Positions 52,422 to 62,830 are shown, numbered from the stretch's first letter. The stretch: DNA of 64,000 nucleotides from Diplonema papillatum (GCA_030068145.1 JAPJBO010000303.1:1-64000); one strand, 5' to 3'. Made by a program: numbers and translations. Notes: a model not told the origin generated them from the sequence alone.

Positions 52422-55400
52422 TCACTTGACTCTTTTGGAGGCGGTGCCGATCTGGCAGTTGTTGACCTTGGTGGCGAACCTGAGGGAGTTGGTGGTCTCC
52501 GAGAGCGACGACGGCACCGGCGAGATGTTGACCAGCATCAGCGTCTTGCAGTCGCCGCCGAGGCACGACTTGAGGAGCCAGGTGAGCGTGCTGTTCCGGA
52601 AGATGTGGTTCATCTTCTTGCGGTCGCCCTTCGACGTGTGCAGCTGCTGGATCACGTTGCCGAGATGCGTCAGCGACGTGTTGATGTGCTCAGCTTCCTT
52701 CAGGGCATCGCCGGTCACGCCGCTGTCTTTGATGCGCTCGGATCCCGCGAGGTCGATGAGGTTGATCTCCGACGCCATGAACTGCCCAGTTCCGGCGTTT
52801 TTTCCGGTGATTTTCAGCGTGAACACCGAGTGCGACCGCGACGAGCTTTCGTTCATCTTCGTCGCGGAAACCGTGCGCCGGGACCTCGCGGTTTCGAGGA
52901 TGCTGTGGACCGACGATTCGTCGGACACGTCGAGGAGGGAGCAGTTGGACAGGTTCGTGTCCTGCTCATCCTTCGAGTGGTGGATGTCGATCTTCTTGTG
53001 CTCCGCGCCGTCGGGCGTCTCGCCGAGGAGGTCCCGGAGCTTGTCGTTGTAGATCTCGACGAACCGAGCCTTCAGCTGCATGTCCCAGCCGGCGTCGGCC
53101 ATGCCTTTGCTGCGCTCAAAGAGCAGCTGCACCGCACGCGGGATCAACCCCTTGTGCTCCTCCCCGCGAGTGCCCTCCATAGTGTACGTCTTCCCGGATC
53201 CGGTTTGCCCGTAGGCGAAGATGCACACTTTGTACCCGTCCATAACCGAGTGCACAAGCTGCGCAACCTCCTCGAAAACGTCGGACTGCGGGGACGTGGG
53301 GGCGAAAGCGCGGTCGAACTCGAAGGAGGTCACCTTGCCCGGCTTGATGGCCCCCGTGACGGAGGTAGTCGGCGGCTCGCAGATTTCGATCTTGCGGGAG
53401 TCGAGGTCGTCGGGGAAGCCGAACAGCTTGTCGCTGCCCTGCTCGCTGCCGAGGCAGGGCCGCAGGCGCGCGAAAACGCGGATGTTGCCCTTGAGCTCCT
53501 GCAGCGAGTTGTGCAGCATCTTGCGCACGGAGTCTGCCCGCGTGATGTGGTTGTCCTTCTCCCGGAGCTGGCTCGTCGCGCTCTCCATGTCGCGCTGCAG
53601 GACCGCCACCTGCAAGGGGGTTTTTAGAGTTAAAGTTCGCTTGAAATTTTTTGGTAGACCTTTTGTTTGTGGTTCCGACGACCGTACGGGACTCCAACAC
53701 AAATAAACCCCAGTGAATGAGCAGATGGGGTGAGATTGGAACGCATGCAACCCCTACCACGCTTGTTGATTCCAGGGATTGTTTGTGTTCCCGACGACCC
53801 GAATTGACGTTCAGATTGGTGTCTTATCGACGTTTTAGGGTTAAAGTTCGCTTGAACCTTTGTTTGTCGCTGCCCTGCTCGCTGCCGAGGCACGGCTGCA
53901 GGCGCGCGAAAGACGTGGAGGTTGCCCTTGAGCTCCTGCAGCGAGTTGTGCAGCATCTTGCGCACGGAGGACCGCCCGCGTGATGGGGTTGTCCTTCTCC
54001 CGGAGCTGGCTCGTCGCGCTCTCCATGTCGCGCTGCAGGACCGCCACCTGCAAGGGGGTTTGGTAGACCTCTGTAGTGTGTGGTTCCGACGACCGTACGG
54101 GACTCCAACACAAATAAACCCCAGTGAACGAGCAAATTGAACCCATTTACCTGTGGTTCGTGTGGGCTACAGTCCATTTACCTCCTTTGATCTATCGCTG
54201 GCAGCCTCCTCAAGTACTTCCTACAAAGCAGGTGCGTATACAAAAAGAAAAGGGCAAATTATCTTATAGCCACCCGGTATTTTCAATATTCCCTTATAGC
54301 CACGAAAAAAGAATTTTATTCCCTTATAGCCACGAACTGACTACAACCGTTTTTTTTTCCCTTATAGCCACCACGAAAGAATTTTATTCCCTTATAGCCA
54401 CGAAAAAGAATTTTATTCCCTTATAGCCACGGAAAAAGAATTTTATTCCTGGAGAGCCACCTTCTCCTGTTCGTGTTCATAGGGTGCCCACCCCTCGCAA
54501 GATCAGTCTAAAACTATGGTCCTACCTCCACGAGAGTTCTGAGGAGGATACCCCTGTCGTCCCCATACATCGTGAGGCTTGCTGCCTGATTTCCGATCAT
54601 AAAATTGGTCCTTTGCATTCTATCCGAGGGAGAGGGAGGGGATGCAAAATGCAGTTCAGACTGAAATAGAAGGAACACACACTTATCCGTTTCTTGACCT
54701 ACGATGCCGTGTTATGAAAACTGTTGAGGGGCCCCTTCACAGGGGAAAACTCCCCTTGAAACCACGACTCAGAGGACCCTTGCCGTTGATACCTTAAAGC
54801 CAGGACTTAGTGTCTGGTGCAAACTTGTCTGGTTGGGTGGTACAGGCTGTCCAGGCTGGTCAGGGAATAAAATTCTTTTCCCGTGGCTATAAGGGAATAC
54901 AATTCTTTTTTCGTGGCTGTAAGGGAATAAAATTCTTTTTTCGTGGCTATAAGGGAATAAAATTCTTTTTTCGTGGCTATAAGGGAATTTAAAAACATGT
55001 GGTGGCTGTAAGGGAAATACTCGAGGGGCTGCCTTGTGCTTACTTCGAAGGAGGCTAGAGGGGGAGAAACAATACAACTACAAAATGGGTCTTTTTTGTT
55101 GAACGCTTACGCCCGCCACTAAACCCAGATTCACCTGTGTTTCGTGTGGGCTACAGCACATTTACCTCCTTTGATCTTTTGCAGCTGGCAGCCTCCTCAA
55201 GTATTTCCTACAAAGCAGGTGCTTATACAAAATAAAAAACATTGACGTGGCTATAAGGGAATAAAATTCTTTTTTCGTGGCTATAAGGGAATAAAAAAAA
55301 TCGTGGTGGCTATAAGGGAATAAACCCAAAAGAAAAAGAAGATGGGCGAAGGCGGACCTTGTCCTTCCAACCCTTGCTCTCGCCTTTCATTTCCTTGAGC

Positions 55401-56371
55401 TCTTCCCTCGCCGCCGACAAGCCCCGCTCGAGCGCCTTGTTTCTGTCCTCGAGCGCCTTGTTGTCGTCGAGCAGCTGCTGGTTCGCGTCTTTGAGCTCCT
55501 TCTGAGCCTTCGCGTGCTCCGCGTGCTTCCGCTTGATTTCCTCCTGCAGCTTCTTGACCTCCTGTTTGTGCGCCGCGCCGCCCGCCACCGACGGCCGCGG
55601 CGGGGCCGAATCGTTGTGAGTAGTCCCGTGCACGGCCAGGTTGTCCCCCGGTTGCTGCAGCTGCTGCTGCTGCTGCTGCTGCTGCTGCAGCGAGGTGGCG
55701 GACGGGGGTGGCATCGCGGCGTCGGTGCGCTGGCGCTTGCGCTTGTTGGTTTTGTTCATCAAAAACGCCATCGCAGGCCCAACGTCTTCCGACGTGGCGA
55801 CGACAGCTGGGGTGGGCGTCTTGCCGCCGCCGCCGGACTGCGGCGTGGGTTCAGCGTCCATGTCCAGCGCCCTGGTCACCACGATTTCATGCGGCGACTC
55901 CTCCCTCGGCCGCTTACGCGAGGCCGCTGGCCGTACTGCCCTCTCCGCCCTCGGCGTGACGGTGCCGGGCGGCTTCGCGGGTGTTTTCGAGGAGCTCTTC
56001 GCGGTGTCACGTCTGAGGGAGGCCTGGTAAGACGGGTCGAACGGCTCGCCGGACTGGTCGATCCACTGCTTGAACCAAGAGAGGAAGTTGAGGTTGTGGG
56101 TCTGCCCGCCTTTGACCAGCTTTTGGACGTCGATCGAGCCGCTGGGGAACTCGGCGTGCTGCTTCTCGAGGAACGTGAGCACGAGCTTGAAGTTGGCCAG
56201 CTTCTGGTCCTCGTTCCGCGGCTTGAAGCACACCCGCGAGAGCGGCACCGCCTTCGCGAAGGCCATGTCCAGCAGCTGGCAGTACTGCCAGCCGTCCGCC
56301 ATCTCGTTGATCTTCGCCATCTTCGTCTCTAGTTTGTCATTCAGCCACTGCAGCAACACACGCGTCGACAT
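52422..56371 (-). CDS. Kinesin-14 with N-terminal EB1-type CH domain (two exons)
   Basis: Exon 1, 56371-55358 (338 codons), starts MSTRVLLQWLNDKLETKMAK. An EB1-type calponin-homology domain follows (about 1-105: YCQLLDMAFAKAVPLSRVCF, DVQKLVKGG, NLNFLSWFKQW). Then come a basic/Pro linker, a poly-Gln run and a coiled coil (KQEVKKLQEEIKRKHAEHAK ... ALERGLSAAREELKEMKG). Exon 2, 53609-52422 (395 codons), continues VAVLQRDMESATSQLREKDN and enters the motor at LQELKGNIRVFARLRP, a kinesin-14 hallmark, with FAYGQTGSGKTYTM, SSRSHSVF and LIDLAGSER. The donor CAAG|GTCCGC (55357) and acceptor TTGCAG (ends 53610) are both phase 0 and join one coiled coil. About 733 residues. Kinesin-14s are minus-end motors; plant KCHs also carry a CH domain. 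Oddity: RNSTLTWLL where RNSKLT is usual. The 1.75-kb intron is full of repeats. Confidence 0.75.
53865..54140 (-). pseudogene. Duplicated start of kinesin-14 exon 2 inside its own intron
   Basis: Carries the acceptor TTGCAG|GTGGCG, the codons for VAVLQRDMESATSQLREKDN and on to the CLGSEQGSDK segment, with frameshifts (for example near the FARLRP codons). The 5' intron flank (GGTTCCGACGACCGTACGGG) is duplicated too. The offset is about 420 bp from the real exon. It could compete for splicing but would break the frame. Confidence 0.85.
54150..54240 (-). repeat. Interspersed repeat, empty-site copy (partial)
   Basis: TTTACCTCCTTTGATCTATC...GGCAGCCTCCTCAAGTACTT...GCAGGTGCGTATACA. It has no LINE at the CCTTTGATCT site, so it shows the pre-insertion state. 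Confidence 0.75.
54258..54455 (+). repeat. CTTATAGCCACGAAAAAAGAATTTTATTCC tandem array, forward
   Basis: About six units of roughly 30 bp. Core: CCCTTATAGCCACGAAAA then AGAATTTTATT. It lies within the kinesin-14 intron and is the inverted partner of the arrays at 54863-55015 and 55243-55322. Confidence 0.85.
54863..55015 (-). repeat. Same 30-bp array, inverted
   Basis: Five units of TTCGTGGCTATAAGGGAATA + AAATTCTTT. With the forward array 400 bp away it could form a long RNA hairpin within the intron. Confidence 0.85.
55015..55225 (-). repeat. Interspersed repeat, empty-site copy (full)
   Basis: Uninterrupted version of the repeat at 39115-39536 (CTCGAGGGGCTGCCTTGTGC ... TTTACCTCCTTTGATCTTTT ... 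AGCCTCCTCAAGTATTTCCT). Confidence 0.8.
55243..55322 (-). repeat. 30-bp array, third block
   Basis: Nearly three units of CGTGGCTATAAGGGAATAAA, ending about 35 bp from the kinesin-14 exon 1 donor. The open frame of exon 1 would otherwise run into it and stop at 55310. Confidence 0.8.
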
Positions 56372-56473
56372 TTTTTGTGTATTTCCCCTTCTATGTGCCG
56401 AAGAATCCTGAGAACCCCGGTGGCTTTTAGTATGCACACTAATGTTCACCTAAGGTTGATTGTTAGCTAGCAT

Positions 56474-56875
56474 TTATTGTTGATTGTTATTGTACTCCTT
56501 TCCTACGACAACAGTCCACTGCTTGAAGGAAGTTGAGGTTGTGGGTCTCCCACCTTTGACCAGCTTTTGGACGTCGATCGAGTCGCTGGGGAACTCGGCG
56601 TGCTGCTTCTCGAGGAACGTGAGCACGAGCTTGAAGTTGGCCAGCTTCTGGTCCTCGTTCCGCGGCTTGAAGCACACCCGCGAGAGCGGCACCGCCTTCG
56701 CGAAGGCCATGTCCAGCAGCTGGCAGTTCTGCCAGCCGTCCGCCATCTCGTTGATTTTCGCCATCTTCGTCTCCAGCTTCTCATTCAGCCACCGCAGCAA
56801 CACACGCGACGACATTTTTTTGTGGATTTCCCCTTTGTGTCGAAGAATCCCAAGAAGAACGGTGTTTTCTAGCAC
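56474..56875 (-). pseudogene. Duplicated CH-domain 5' end of kinesin-14
   Basis: From an ATG at 56815 it repeats MSSRVLLRWLNEKLETKMAK through VQKLVKGG almost exactly, then breaks (GRPTTSTSFKQW) and stops. The 5' flank (TTTTTTGTGTATTTCCCCTT in the gene, TTTTTTGTGGATTTCCCCTT here) is duplicated. The offset is about 440 bp. The reading frame over most of the CH domain is intact, so a short CH protein cannot be excluded. Confidence 0.8.
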
Positions 56876-57140
56876 GGAAATGCCTACTAAGAATTAGCTG
56901 GAAGTTTGCAGTCTCCAACTTCCGACTGGCAGAAGATCGCACTCGCTCAAAGTGGGCCAAAGAGGCACGGTTCCATTGCTGCACGCACGTGGCGGCGGTG
57001 TTCACGGTGTTCGCTGCCAGCGAAAAAGAAGGGGCGCCTCTGGTGGGAGCTCTATTGGAGCACCGTCCTCTGTGTCGGAAATGCTAGAAAAACGGTGGAA
57101 CCGAACGCTTTGATGCAAGGGGCGCGTGCCGACGAGGCAC
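56876..57140. other. Short intergenic stretch, nothing recognised
   Basis: No domain-bearing frame and no repeat match seen. Confidence 0.4.
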
Positions 57141-58999
57141 TATGCGTCCCCTGGTGAGTACAGGCGCAGGAGACCGGTCACGCGGACTTGAACACGTGGG
57201 ACTGTACGCGGTTGACAACTCAGTCCTTCAGTGGAGGATGATTTTGAAGCAGTGCATGCCTGCCGAAGGTAAGCATCGGCGCCACGCTGGTCCCATTGTA
57301 TACAACTTTCCAGGAGTGCCAGAACACAACAGTCAGTTGACGGGTTCAGGGGACAGGCTAGCGTTAGCACTTGCGGCGTTTGCACTTGCGGTGTGCCGCC
57401 CTGGCACAGTGTGTGCTGCTATGCGCCCGACTCGCGTCTGGTTCCTGAACTCGACGACGCTTTCGAAGTGCTCAGAAACCTTCAGTTGCGTCTTGTGGGG
57501 GATGCTTGCTGCAGCGTCGGCTGCTTCGAAAGCTTGGAATCGTAGCCAACTGCCACCACGTATTGGCAATGTTGAAGCAGTGCACGCCTGCCGAAGGTAA
57601 GCGTCGGCGCCACGCTGGCCCCATTCTATACAACTTCAGGTGTCAGAACACACAGTCAGTTCACGGGTTCAGGGGACGCCGGGCTAGCGTTAGCACTTGC
57701 GTTGTGCCGCCCTGGCACAGAGTGTGCTGCTATGCGCCCGACTCGAGTCTGGTTTGAGTCCGCTTTTGATTCAGAAACCTTCAGTTGCGTCTTGTGGGGG
57801 ATGCGTGCTGCAGCGTTGGCTGTTTCGAAAACTTGGAATCGTTATATTGGCAATGTTGAAGCAGTGCATGCCGGCCGACGGCAATCATCGGCGTCACGCT
57901 GTGCATTGCTATGCGCCCGACTCGCACTTGGCTTGGTACGTCTGTGAGCCGGTCCGTCCCTATCTCTTGAAACTGCATCGAAGTGCCTGCCGCTGTTTAT
58001 CACTGTGAATCACGGTCCACCACGGTCTATCAGGTCCATCCCTAGTCCCTAGAGCTGCATCGAATTGCCCGGTGCTGTATTCTTCGGTCTATCACGGTCT
58101 ATCAAGAGGAGATGGACTGGCTCAGTCTGGTTTCTGAACCGACGACGCTTCGGTGCAATTCAGAATCCTTCAGTTGCGTCTTAGCACAGGATGCTTGACA
58201 GCGTCGGCTGCTTCGAAAACTGCAGGGATCGCAGCTGCCACCGCAGGTTGACAATTTTGAAGCAGTCCACGCCTGCAGCAGGATCGGTCGGTGCCAGACC
58301 TGGTGAACACAGGTCTCAAAGATGGTACAATTTACCCCACTGTTCATAGGAATCCGAAAACACTGGCATAAAGGGGGCGCAGTCTGCGCGTTTGAGATGT
58401 CTCTGAGCCGGTCCCTGCTGAGAGACTGCTAAAAAGACTGCTGATGAGACTGCTAGAGTGCTGATAGACTGCTGATAGCATGTCCAGTGTAGTTCTCGTC
58501 GTCAGCTTCTCGGCGGACGACGGTGTTCTGCACCCCTCCCAGGACATCGACACCTCCGCAGTTGTTCGGCATCGTTCCACGCTGGCTGAGAGCACTGCTA
58601 TGCGCCCGACTCGCACTTGGCTTGGTACGTCTGCTTCCTGAACTCGACGATGCTTCGGAGCAGCACAGAATCCTTCAGCTGCGTCTTGCGGAGGATGCTC
58701 GCCGCAGCGTCGGCTGCTTCGAAAACTGCAGGGATCGTCGCCAGCTGCCCCCGCAGGTTGACAATTTTGAAGCAGGGTACGCCTGCAGCAAGATCGGTCG
58801 GTGCCAGACCTGGTGAACACAGGTCCCAAAGATGGTACAACTTCAGAAGTGTCCAATTGCAACATTCAGCTCCAGGACCCGGTGAAGTGCTTTGCATCCA
58901 GAAGTGCAGGACTGCTGTTTGCACGTGCAGTGCGCAGTTCCAGCATGCAGCGGTGCGCAGGAACCCGAAAACACTGGCACAAAGTGGTTGGCTTAGCAC
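57141..58999 (-). repeat. About five decayed copies of the SET/MYND gene 3' end
   Basis: Copies of the last ~180 bp of the neighbouring gene (FEAADAAASILRKTQLKDSE ... VEFRNQTYQAK) lie at about 58630-58790, 58125-58300, 57735-57900, 57415-57600 and, weakly, 57150-57270, all in the gene's orientation. They are spaced about 300-500 bp apart. Decay grows with distance: the nearest keeps a readable frame through QTYQAKCESGA. A 130-bp piece of the SINE-like repeat sits at 57955-58085. Confidence 0.8.
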
Positions 59000-59001
59000 C
59001 G

Positions 59002-60177
59002 CTATGCGCCTGACTCACACTTGGCTTGGTACGTCTGGTTCCTGAACTCGACGACGCTTCGGAGCAGCTCAGAATCCTTCAGCTGCGTCTTGCGGAGGAT
59101 GCTCGCCGCAGCGTCGGCTGCTTCGAAAGCCCCCGGGATCATGTCCAAGTGCCACCGCAGCTTGGCGATGTTGAAGTAGTGCATGCCCGCCGAAGGGTGC
59201 GCGGGCAGCGGCGCGACGCCCTTCCGCGGCGGCGCCGGTTTTTCGGCCGCGTACAAGTTCAGGTACGGGAGGAACGCGACCGCCTTCGCGAGAGCCTCGC
59301 CGTAGTCCTGCTGCGCGATCAGTGTCGAGATGGCGGTCTGACCCTCCGCAAGGACGGCCGGCGGATATGCCTGCTCAAGCTCAGCGCCCCACTGCTCGCA
59401 GCGGGGGCACCTGCACGTGAAGTTGTACTGGCTCAGCAGCTCAGCCCGCCGGGACTCCCCCGTGGACGCGAGTTCGACGTACGAGATGGTGATTTCGGCG
59501 CCCTGGGCCACCTCCCTCAGGGGCACGATCGCCAGCCTTTTCCCGGAGAACGCGGCAATCGCGTTCGGGGAGCAGCTGTGGTTGACTGTGCTCGCCGTTC
59601 GGTACACCGCATAGGCGCACGTCTGCAGTTCCGGGTCGAGGACGCTGAAGGAGTTCGCTTGCAGCCTCGCAAACAGGATCATCACCTGCCGCGACGTCAA
59701 CTCCTGGTACCCGGTTGCCTTCAGCATCCCGTTGAGCAGAACGCCCAGCTGAAGGTACATGTCCCGGGTTTCTTGCCGGAGGGACGGTTCGTGGTGGCAC
59801 AGTTCCGTGAGGTTCTCGTGATCCGGATTGCCCTTGCAGGAGACGAGCAGGCGGTGCGTGAGGACCAGAGTCGGCGTCGGCTTGATGTTGCGCGACCCAA
59901 GTTCGGCGAAAAGCTTGCACTCCCTCTTGTGGTGCGACTTCCACGCGGACGCCTGGCACGCCGTCCCGCAATACGACGCGAACTTGCACTGAGTGCACAC
60001 TTGCAGCTTCTCGAACGGCTTCAGGCAGCCGTCGCATACATCCTCCCTCGTCACCGAATGCGCGAGCGGATCCTCCTCCAGTATCGGCTGAGCTTCGCTC
60101 GTTGCCGGTATCTGGCGAGAGGCCGTCAGGCACCGGCCACGCTCAATAACCTGGGTCACCTCGTAGGCGCTTGTCAT
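59002..60177 (-). CDS. SET and MYND domain protein (SMYD-type)
   Basis: 391 residues from the ATG MTSAYEVTQVIERG at 60177. The longer open frame upstream reads into vector-like satellite repeats and is rejected. The MYND zinc finger is complete (about 48-86: CDGCLKPFEKLQVCTQCKFA, SYCGTACQASAWKSHHKREC). The SET core follows: NHSCSPNA (substrate/cofactor site), GAEITISY, and a post-SET C.CPRC (CRCPRCEQW). SMYD proteins are lysine methyltransferases of histones or other proteins, with MYND binding Pro-rich partners. The C-terminal helical region (about 290-391) is shorter than in animal SMYDs. No intron seen. The 3' end is echoed several times downstream; a 50-bp satellite begins about 115 bp upstream of the ATG. 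Confidence 0.85.
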   Translation of the reverse strand: MTSAYEVTQVIERGRCLTASRQIPATSEAQPILEEDPLAHSVTREDVCDGCLKPFEKLQVCTQCKFASYCGTACQASAWKSHHKRECKLFAELGSRNIKPTPTLVLTHRLLVSCKGNPDHENLTELCHHEPSLRQETRDMYLQLGVLLNGMLKATGYQELTSRQVMILFARLQANSFSVLDPELQTCAYAVYRTASTVNHSCSPNAIAAFSGKRLAIVPLREVAQGAEITISYVELASTGESRRAELLSQYNFTCRCPRCEQWGAELEQAYPPAVLAEGQTAISTLIAQQDYGEALAKAVAFLPYLNLYAAEKPAPPRKGVAPLPAHPSAGMHYFNIAKLRWHLDMIPGAFEAADAAASILRKTQLKDSELLRSVVEFRNQTYQAKCESGA

Positions 60178-60285
60178 CGTTGCTGGGTGTCGTGGGTTGG
60201 TGTGTGCGTGTGTGTTGTGTGTGCGGCGGGATCCCACGCACCCCCGACTGCCCAAACCCGCTTCCTCTTTGGGTTTGACGACCTG

Positions 60286-61312
60286 TGTGTTGTGTCGATT
60301 AAATGGTCGGAAGAGAGACCTGGTTGAGGCAGAGCCCATAGAGTGTCGATTAAATGGTCGGAAGAGAGACCTGGTTGAGGCAGAGCGATAGAGTGTCGAT
60401 TAAATGGTCGGAAGAGAGACCTGGTTGAGGCAGAGGGATAGAGTGTCGATTAAATGGTCGGAAGAGAGACCTGGTTGAGGCAGAGCGATAGAGTGTCGAT
60501 TAAATGGTCGGAAGAGAGACCTGGTTGAGGCAGAGCGATAGAGTGTCGATTAAATGGTCGGAAGAGAGACCTGGTTGAGGCAGAGCGATAGAGTGTCGAT
60601 TAAATGGTCGGAAGAGAGACCTGGTTGAGGCAGAGCGATAGAGTGTCGATTAAATGGTCGGAAGAGAGACCTGGTTGAGGCAGAGCGATAGAGTGTCGAT
60701 TAAATGGTCGGAAGAGAGACCTGGTTGAGGCAGAGGGATAGAGTGTCGATTAAATGGTCGGAAGAGAGACCTGGTTGAGGCAGAGCGATAGAGTGTCGAT
60801 TAAATGGTCGGAAGAGAGACCTGGTTGAGGCAGAGCGATAGAGTGTCGATTAAATGGTCGGAAGAGAGACCTGGTTGAGGCAGAGCGATAGAGTGTCGAT
60901 TAAATGGTCGGAAGAGAGACCTGGTTGAGGCAGAGGGATAGAGTGTCGATTAAATGGTCGGAAGAGAGACCTGGTTGAGGCAGAGGGATAGAGTGTCGAT
61001 TAAATGGTCGGAAGAGAGACCTGGTTGAGGCAGAGGGATAGAGTGTCGATTAAATGGTCGGAAGAGAGACCTGGTTGAGGCAGAGGGATAGAGTGTCGAT
61101 TAAATGGTCGGAAGAGAGACCTGGTTGAGGCAGAGGGATAGAGTGTCGATTAAATGGTCGGAAGAGAGACCTGGTTGAGGCAGAGCCCATAGAGTGTCGA
61201 TTAAATGGTCGGAAGAGAGACCTGGTTGAGGCAGAGCGATAGAATGTCGAATAAATGGTCGGAAGAGAGACCTGGTTGAGGCAGAGCGATAGAGTGTCGA
61301 TTAAATGGTCGG
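60286..61312. repeat. 50-bp satellite, about 20 copies
   Basis: Unit GTGTCGATTAAATGGTCGG + AAGAGAGACCTGGTTGAGGC + AGAGSGATAGA. TAAATGG starts at 60300, 60351 and then every 50 bp to 61151, then 61202, 61252 and 61302. Units are nearly identical. Two 51-bp variants (CCCATA) occur, near the start and near the end. It lies in the 5' flank of the SET/MYND gene. Confidence 0.95.
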
Positions 61313-61498
61313 CTGCCTTCCCAGAGACTGCCCATGTGGCTTCTCCGGAAGAGGGCCGTGCGCCCTTCCCAGAGGCTGTCTCCGTGACTCCTCCGGAAGA
61401 GGGCCATGTGCCCTGTCCCAGAGACTGTCCTTGTGACTTCTCCGGAAGAGGGCCGTGCGCCCTTCCTAGAGGCTGTCCTTGTGACTTCTTGCGATTCA
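61313..61498 (+). repeat. 48-bp tandem array, left of the Gag-like ORF
   Basis: Four units of TCTCCGGAAGAGGGCC + RTGYGCCC + TTCCCAGAGRCTGYC + YTGTGACT. It ends CTTGTGACTTCTTGCGA, exactly like the array at 62831-63027. Confidence 0.85.
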
Positions 61499-61589
61499 TC
61501 GAGGGAATTCCACAAGGCATTACGAACGAACTTCAGGTTCCTTTGGGCTGGCTGGCGGGGAAAATCTTTTTACCACCTATTTCCCTATC

Positions 61590-62814
61590 ATGTCGTCGCC
61601 GCTACCGCAGGGGGATCGCTATGAGGCGAGGTTTCCCGCCCGTCTCAGGGCTTCGTGGGAGGCCCGGTTCAAGAGCGAGCCGGCAGAGAAGATGCGGCTG
61701 ACGAGACATCGGCTGGAGAAGTTCGGGGAGGAACACTTCGGTCCTCTCGACGATAGTCCTGGCTGTTCCGGCGGCGAGTCTGGAAGAGCTCGATCTTGGG
61801 CGCCTGCTCGCGATGCTGTATTACAGCGAGACAGAGGAGGCGAAGGCAGTGCGCGAGGCGGTTCTTCGGGTTGGTGTAGCACCGCCGTCAGTGCCAGGAG
61901 CATCCGGGAGCGTGCAGGAGCAGCTGCGGCAGATGATTATACAACAACAGCAGCAGGTGCAGGCGCAACAGCAGCAGCAGCAGCACATGGTGGTGATGCT
62001 GCAGCAGATGCAGCAACAGGTGCAGGCGCTGCAGGCACAGGTGAGCCAGCCTGATCTGCAGCAGCAGGCGCGTGGCCAGCCCGCAGCGCAGGCCGCGGAT
62101 CCCGCTCCGCTGCAGGGGGCACCCGCGGTGGCGGAAAGCGAAATGCCGATGATGCAATTGGACGCGAAGCCGGTGATCGCCGGGTACCCCGAGGACGCTG
62201 CAGACGTTCGTGGCTGGGAAGAGGCCATGGCGACCGACGTCGCCGGCCTGGTCAGGGATCTACGCCTGAAGTACGTGTCAGGGGCGCAGAGCGAATCCTT
62301 GACAGACAGTTTCCGGCGGCTTCGGGACTGGATCAACGGAGTCGCGCAGGGCGGCGGCTGGGTGTACAACCCGGAAATTGTGCGCCTGGGGAACGACCTC
62401 CTGCAGGAGGTGCGGTTGCACCACTACTGGTGCACGAAGCAGTTGCCGCGCGCGCAGATAATGCGTGAGTTGGCGCAGGCATCAGACGACCCGATGGTCA
62501 AGGCGGCGGCCTGGGTGGAGGCGTCAATGGCGAAGAAGGGGAAGTGGGACGCTCGTCCTCGTGGTGGCGGCAAAGGCGGCAAGAAGGGCTTCTCCTGGGT
62601 CCAGGGAAACGCGAAGCCCGGGGGAAGTGACTGGCCCTCCCCCGGGGCCTCCGGGTCTGCTCTCCCACTGCCAGTACAAGCCGTCCCCGTGCGACAACCA
62701 ACCCCAACCGCACCCTGCATACGGCCGCAAACGCGAAAATCAGATTTTCGCTATGTCGAGGATCCTCGACCGCGGCCGTCGGGCAGTAGCAGCATTCTCC
62801 TAATGCAGGAGTGA
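61590..62814 (+). CDS. Gag-like ORF with one frameshift
   Basis: The ATG at 61590 opens MSSPLPQGDRYEARFPARL to about 61740. The sensible reading then moves to the frame holding ASLEELDLGRLLAMLYYSET and runs to a stop at 62814 (333 codons from the ATG at 61813). It has a Gln-rich coiled stretch (QQQQVQAQQQQQQ), a helical domain (GYPEDAADVRGWEEAMATDV ... FRRLRDWINGVAQGGGW ... LLQEVRLHHYW) and a basic Gly/Lys tail (GGGKGGKKGFSW). This resembles Gag proteins of protist retroelements, but no zinc knuckle, protease or RT is seen. It is flanked by direct 48-bp arrays. It could instead be a host gene with a sequencing error. Confidence 0.45.
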
Positions 62815-62830
62815 GTAGCCGACGGAGAAT

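Noticed and set aside
52560..53627. 420-codon plus frame opposite the kinesin-14 motor
   Set aside because: Antisense shadow of a GC-rich exon with unmistakable kinesin motifs on the other strand.
60178..60339. Upstream extension of the SET/MYND protein (54 extra residues)
   Set aside because: The extension reads partly into the 50-bp satellite; homology-like sequence starts at MTSAYEVTQ.
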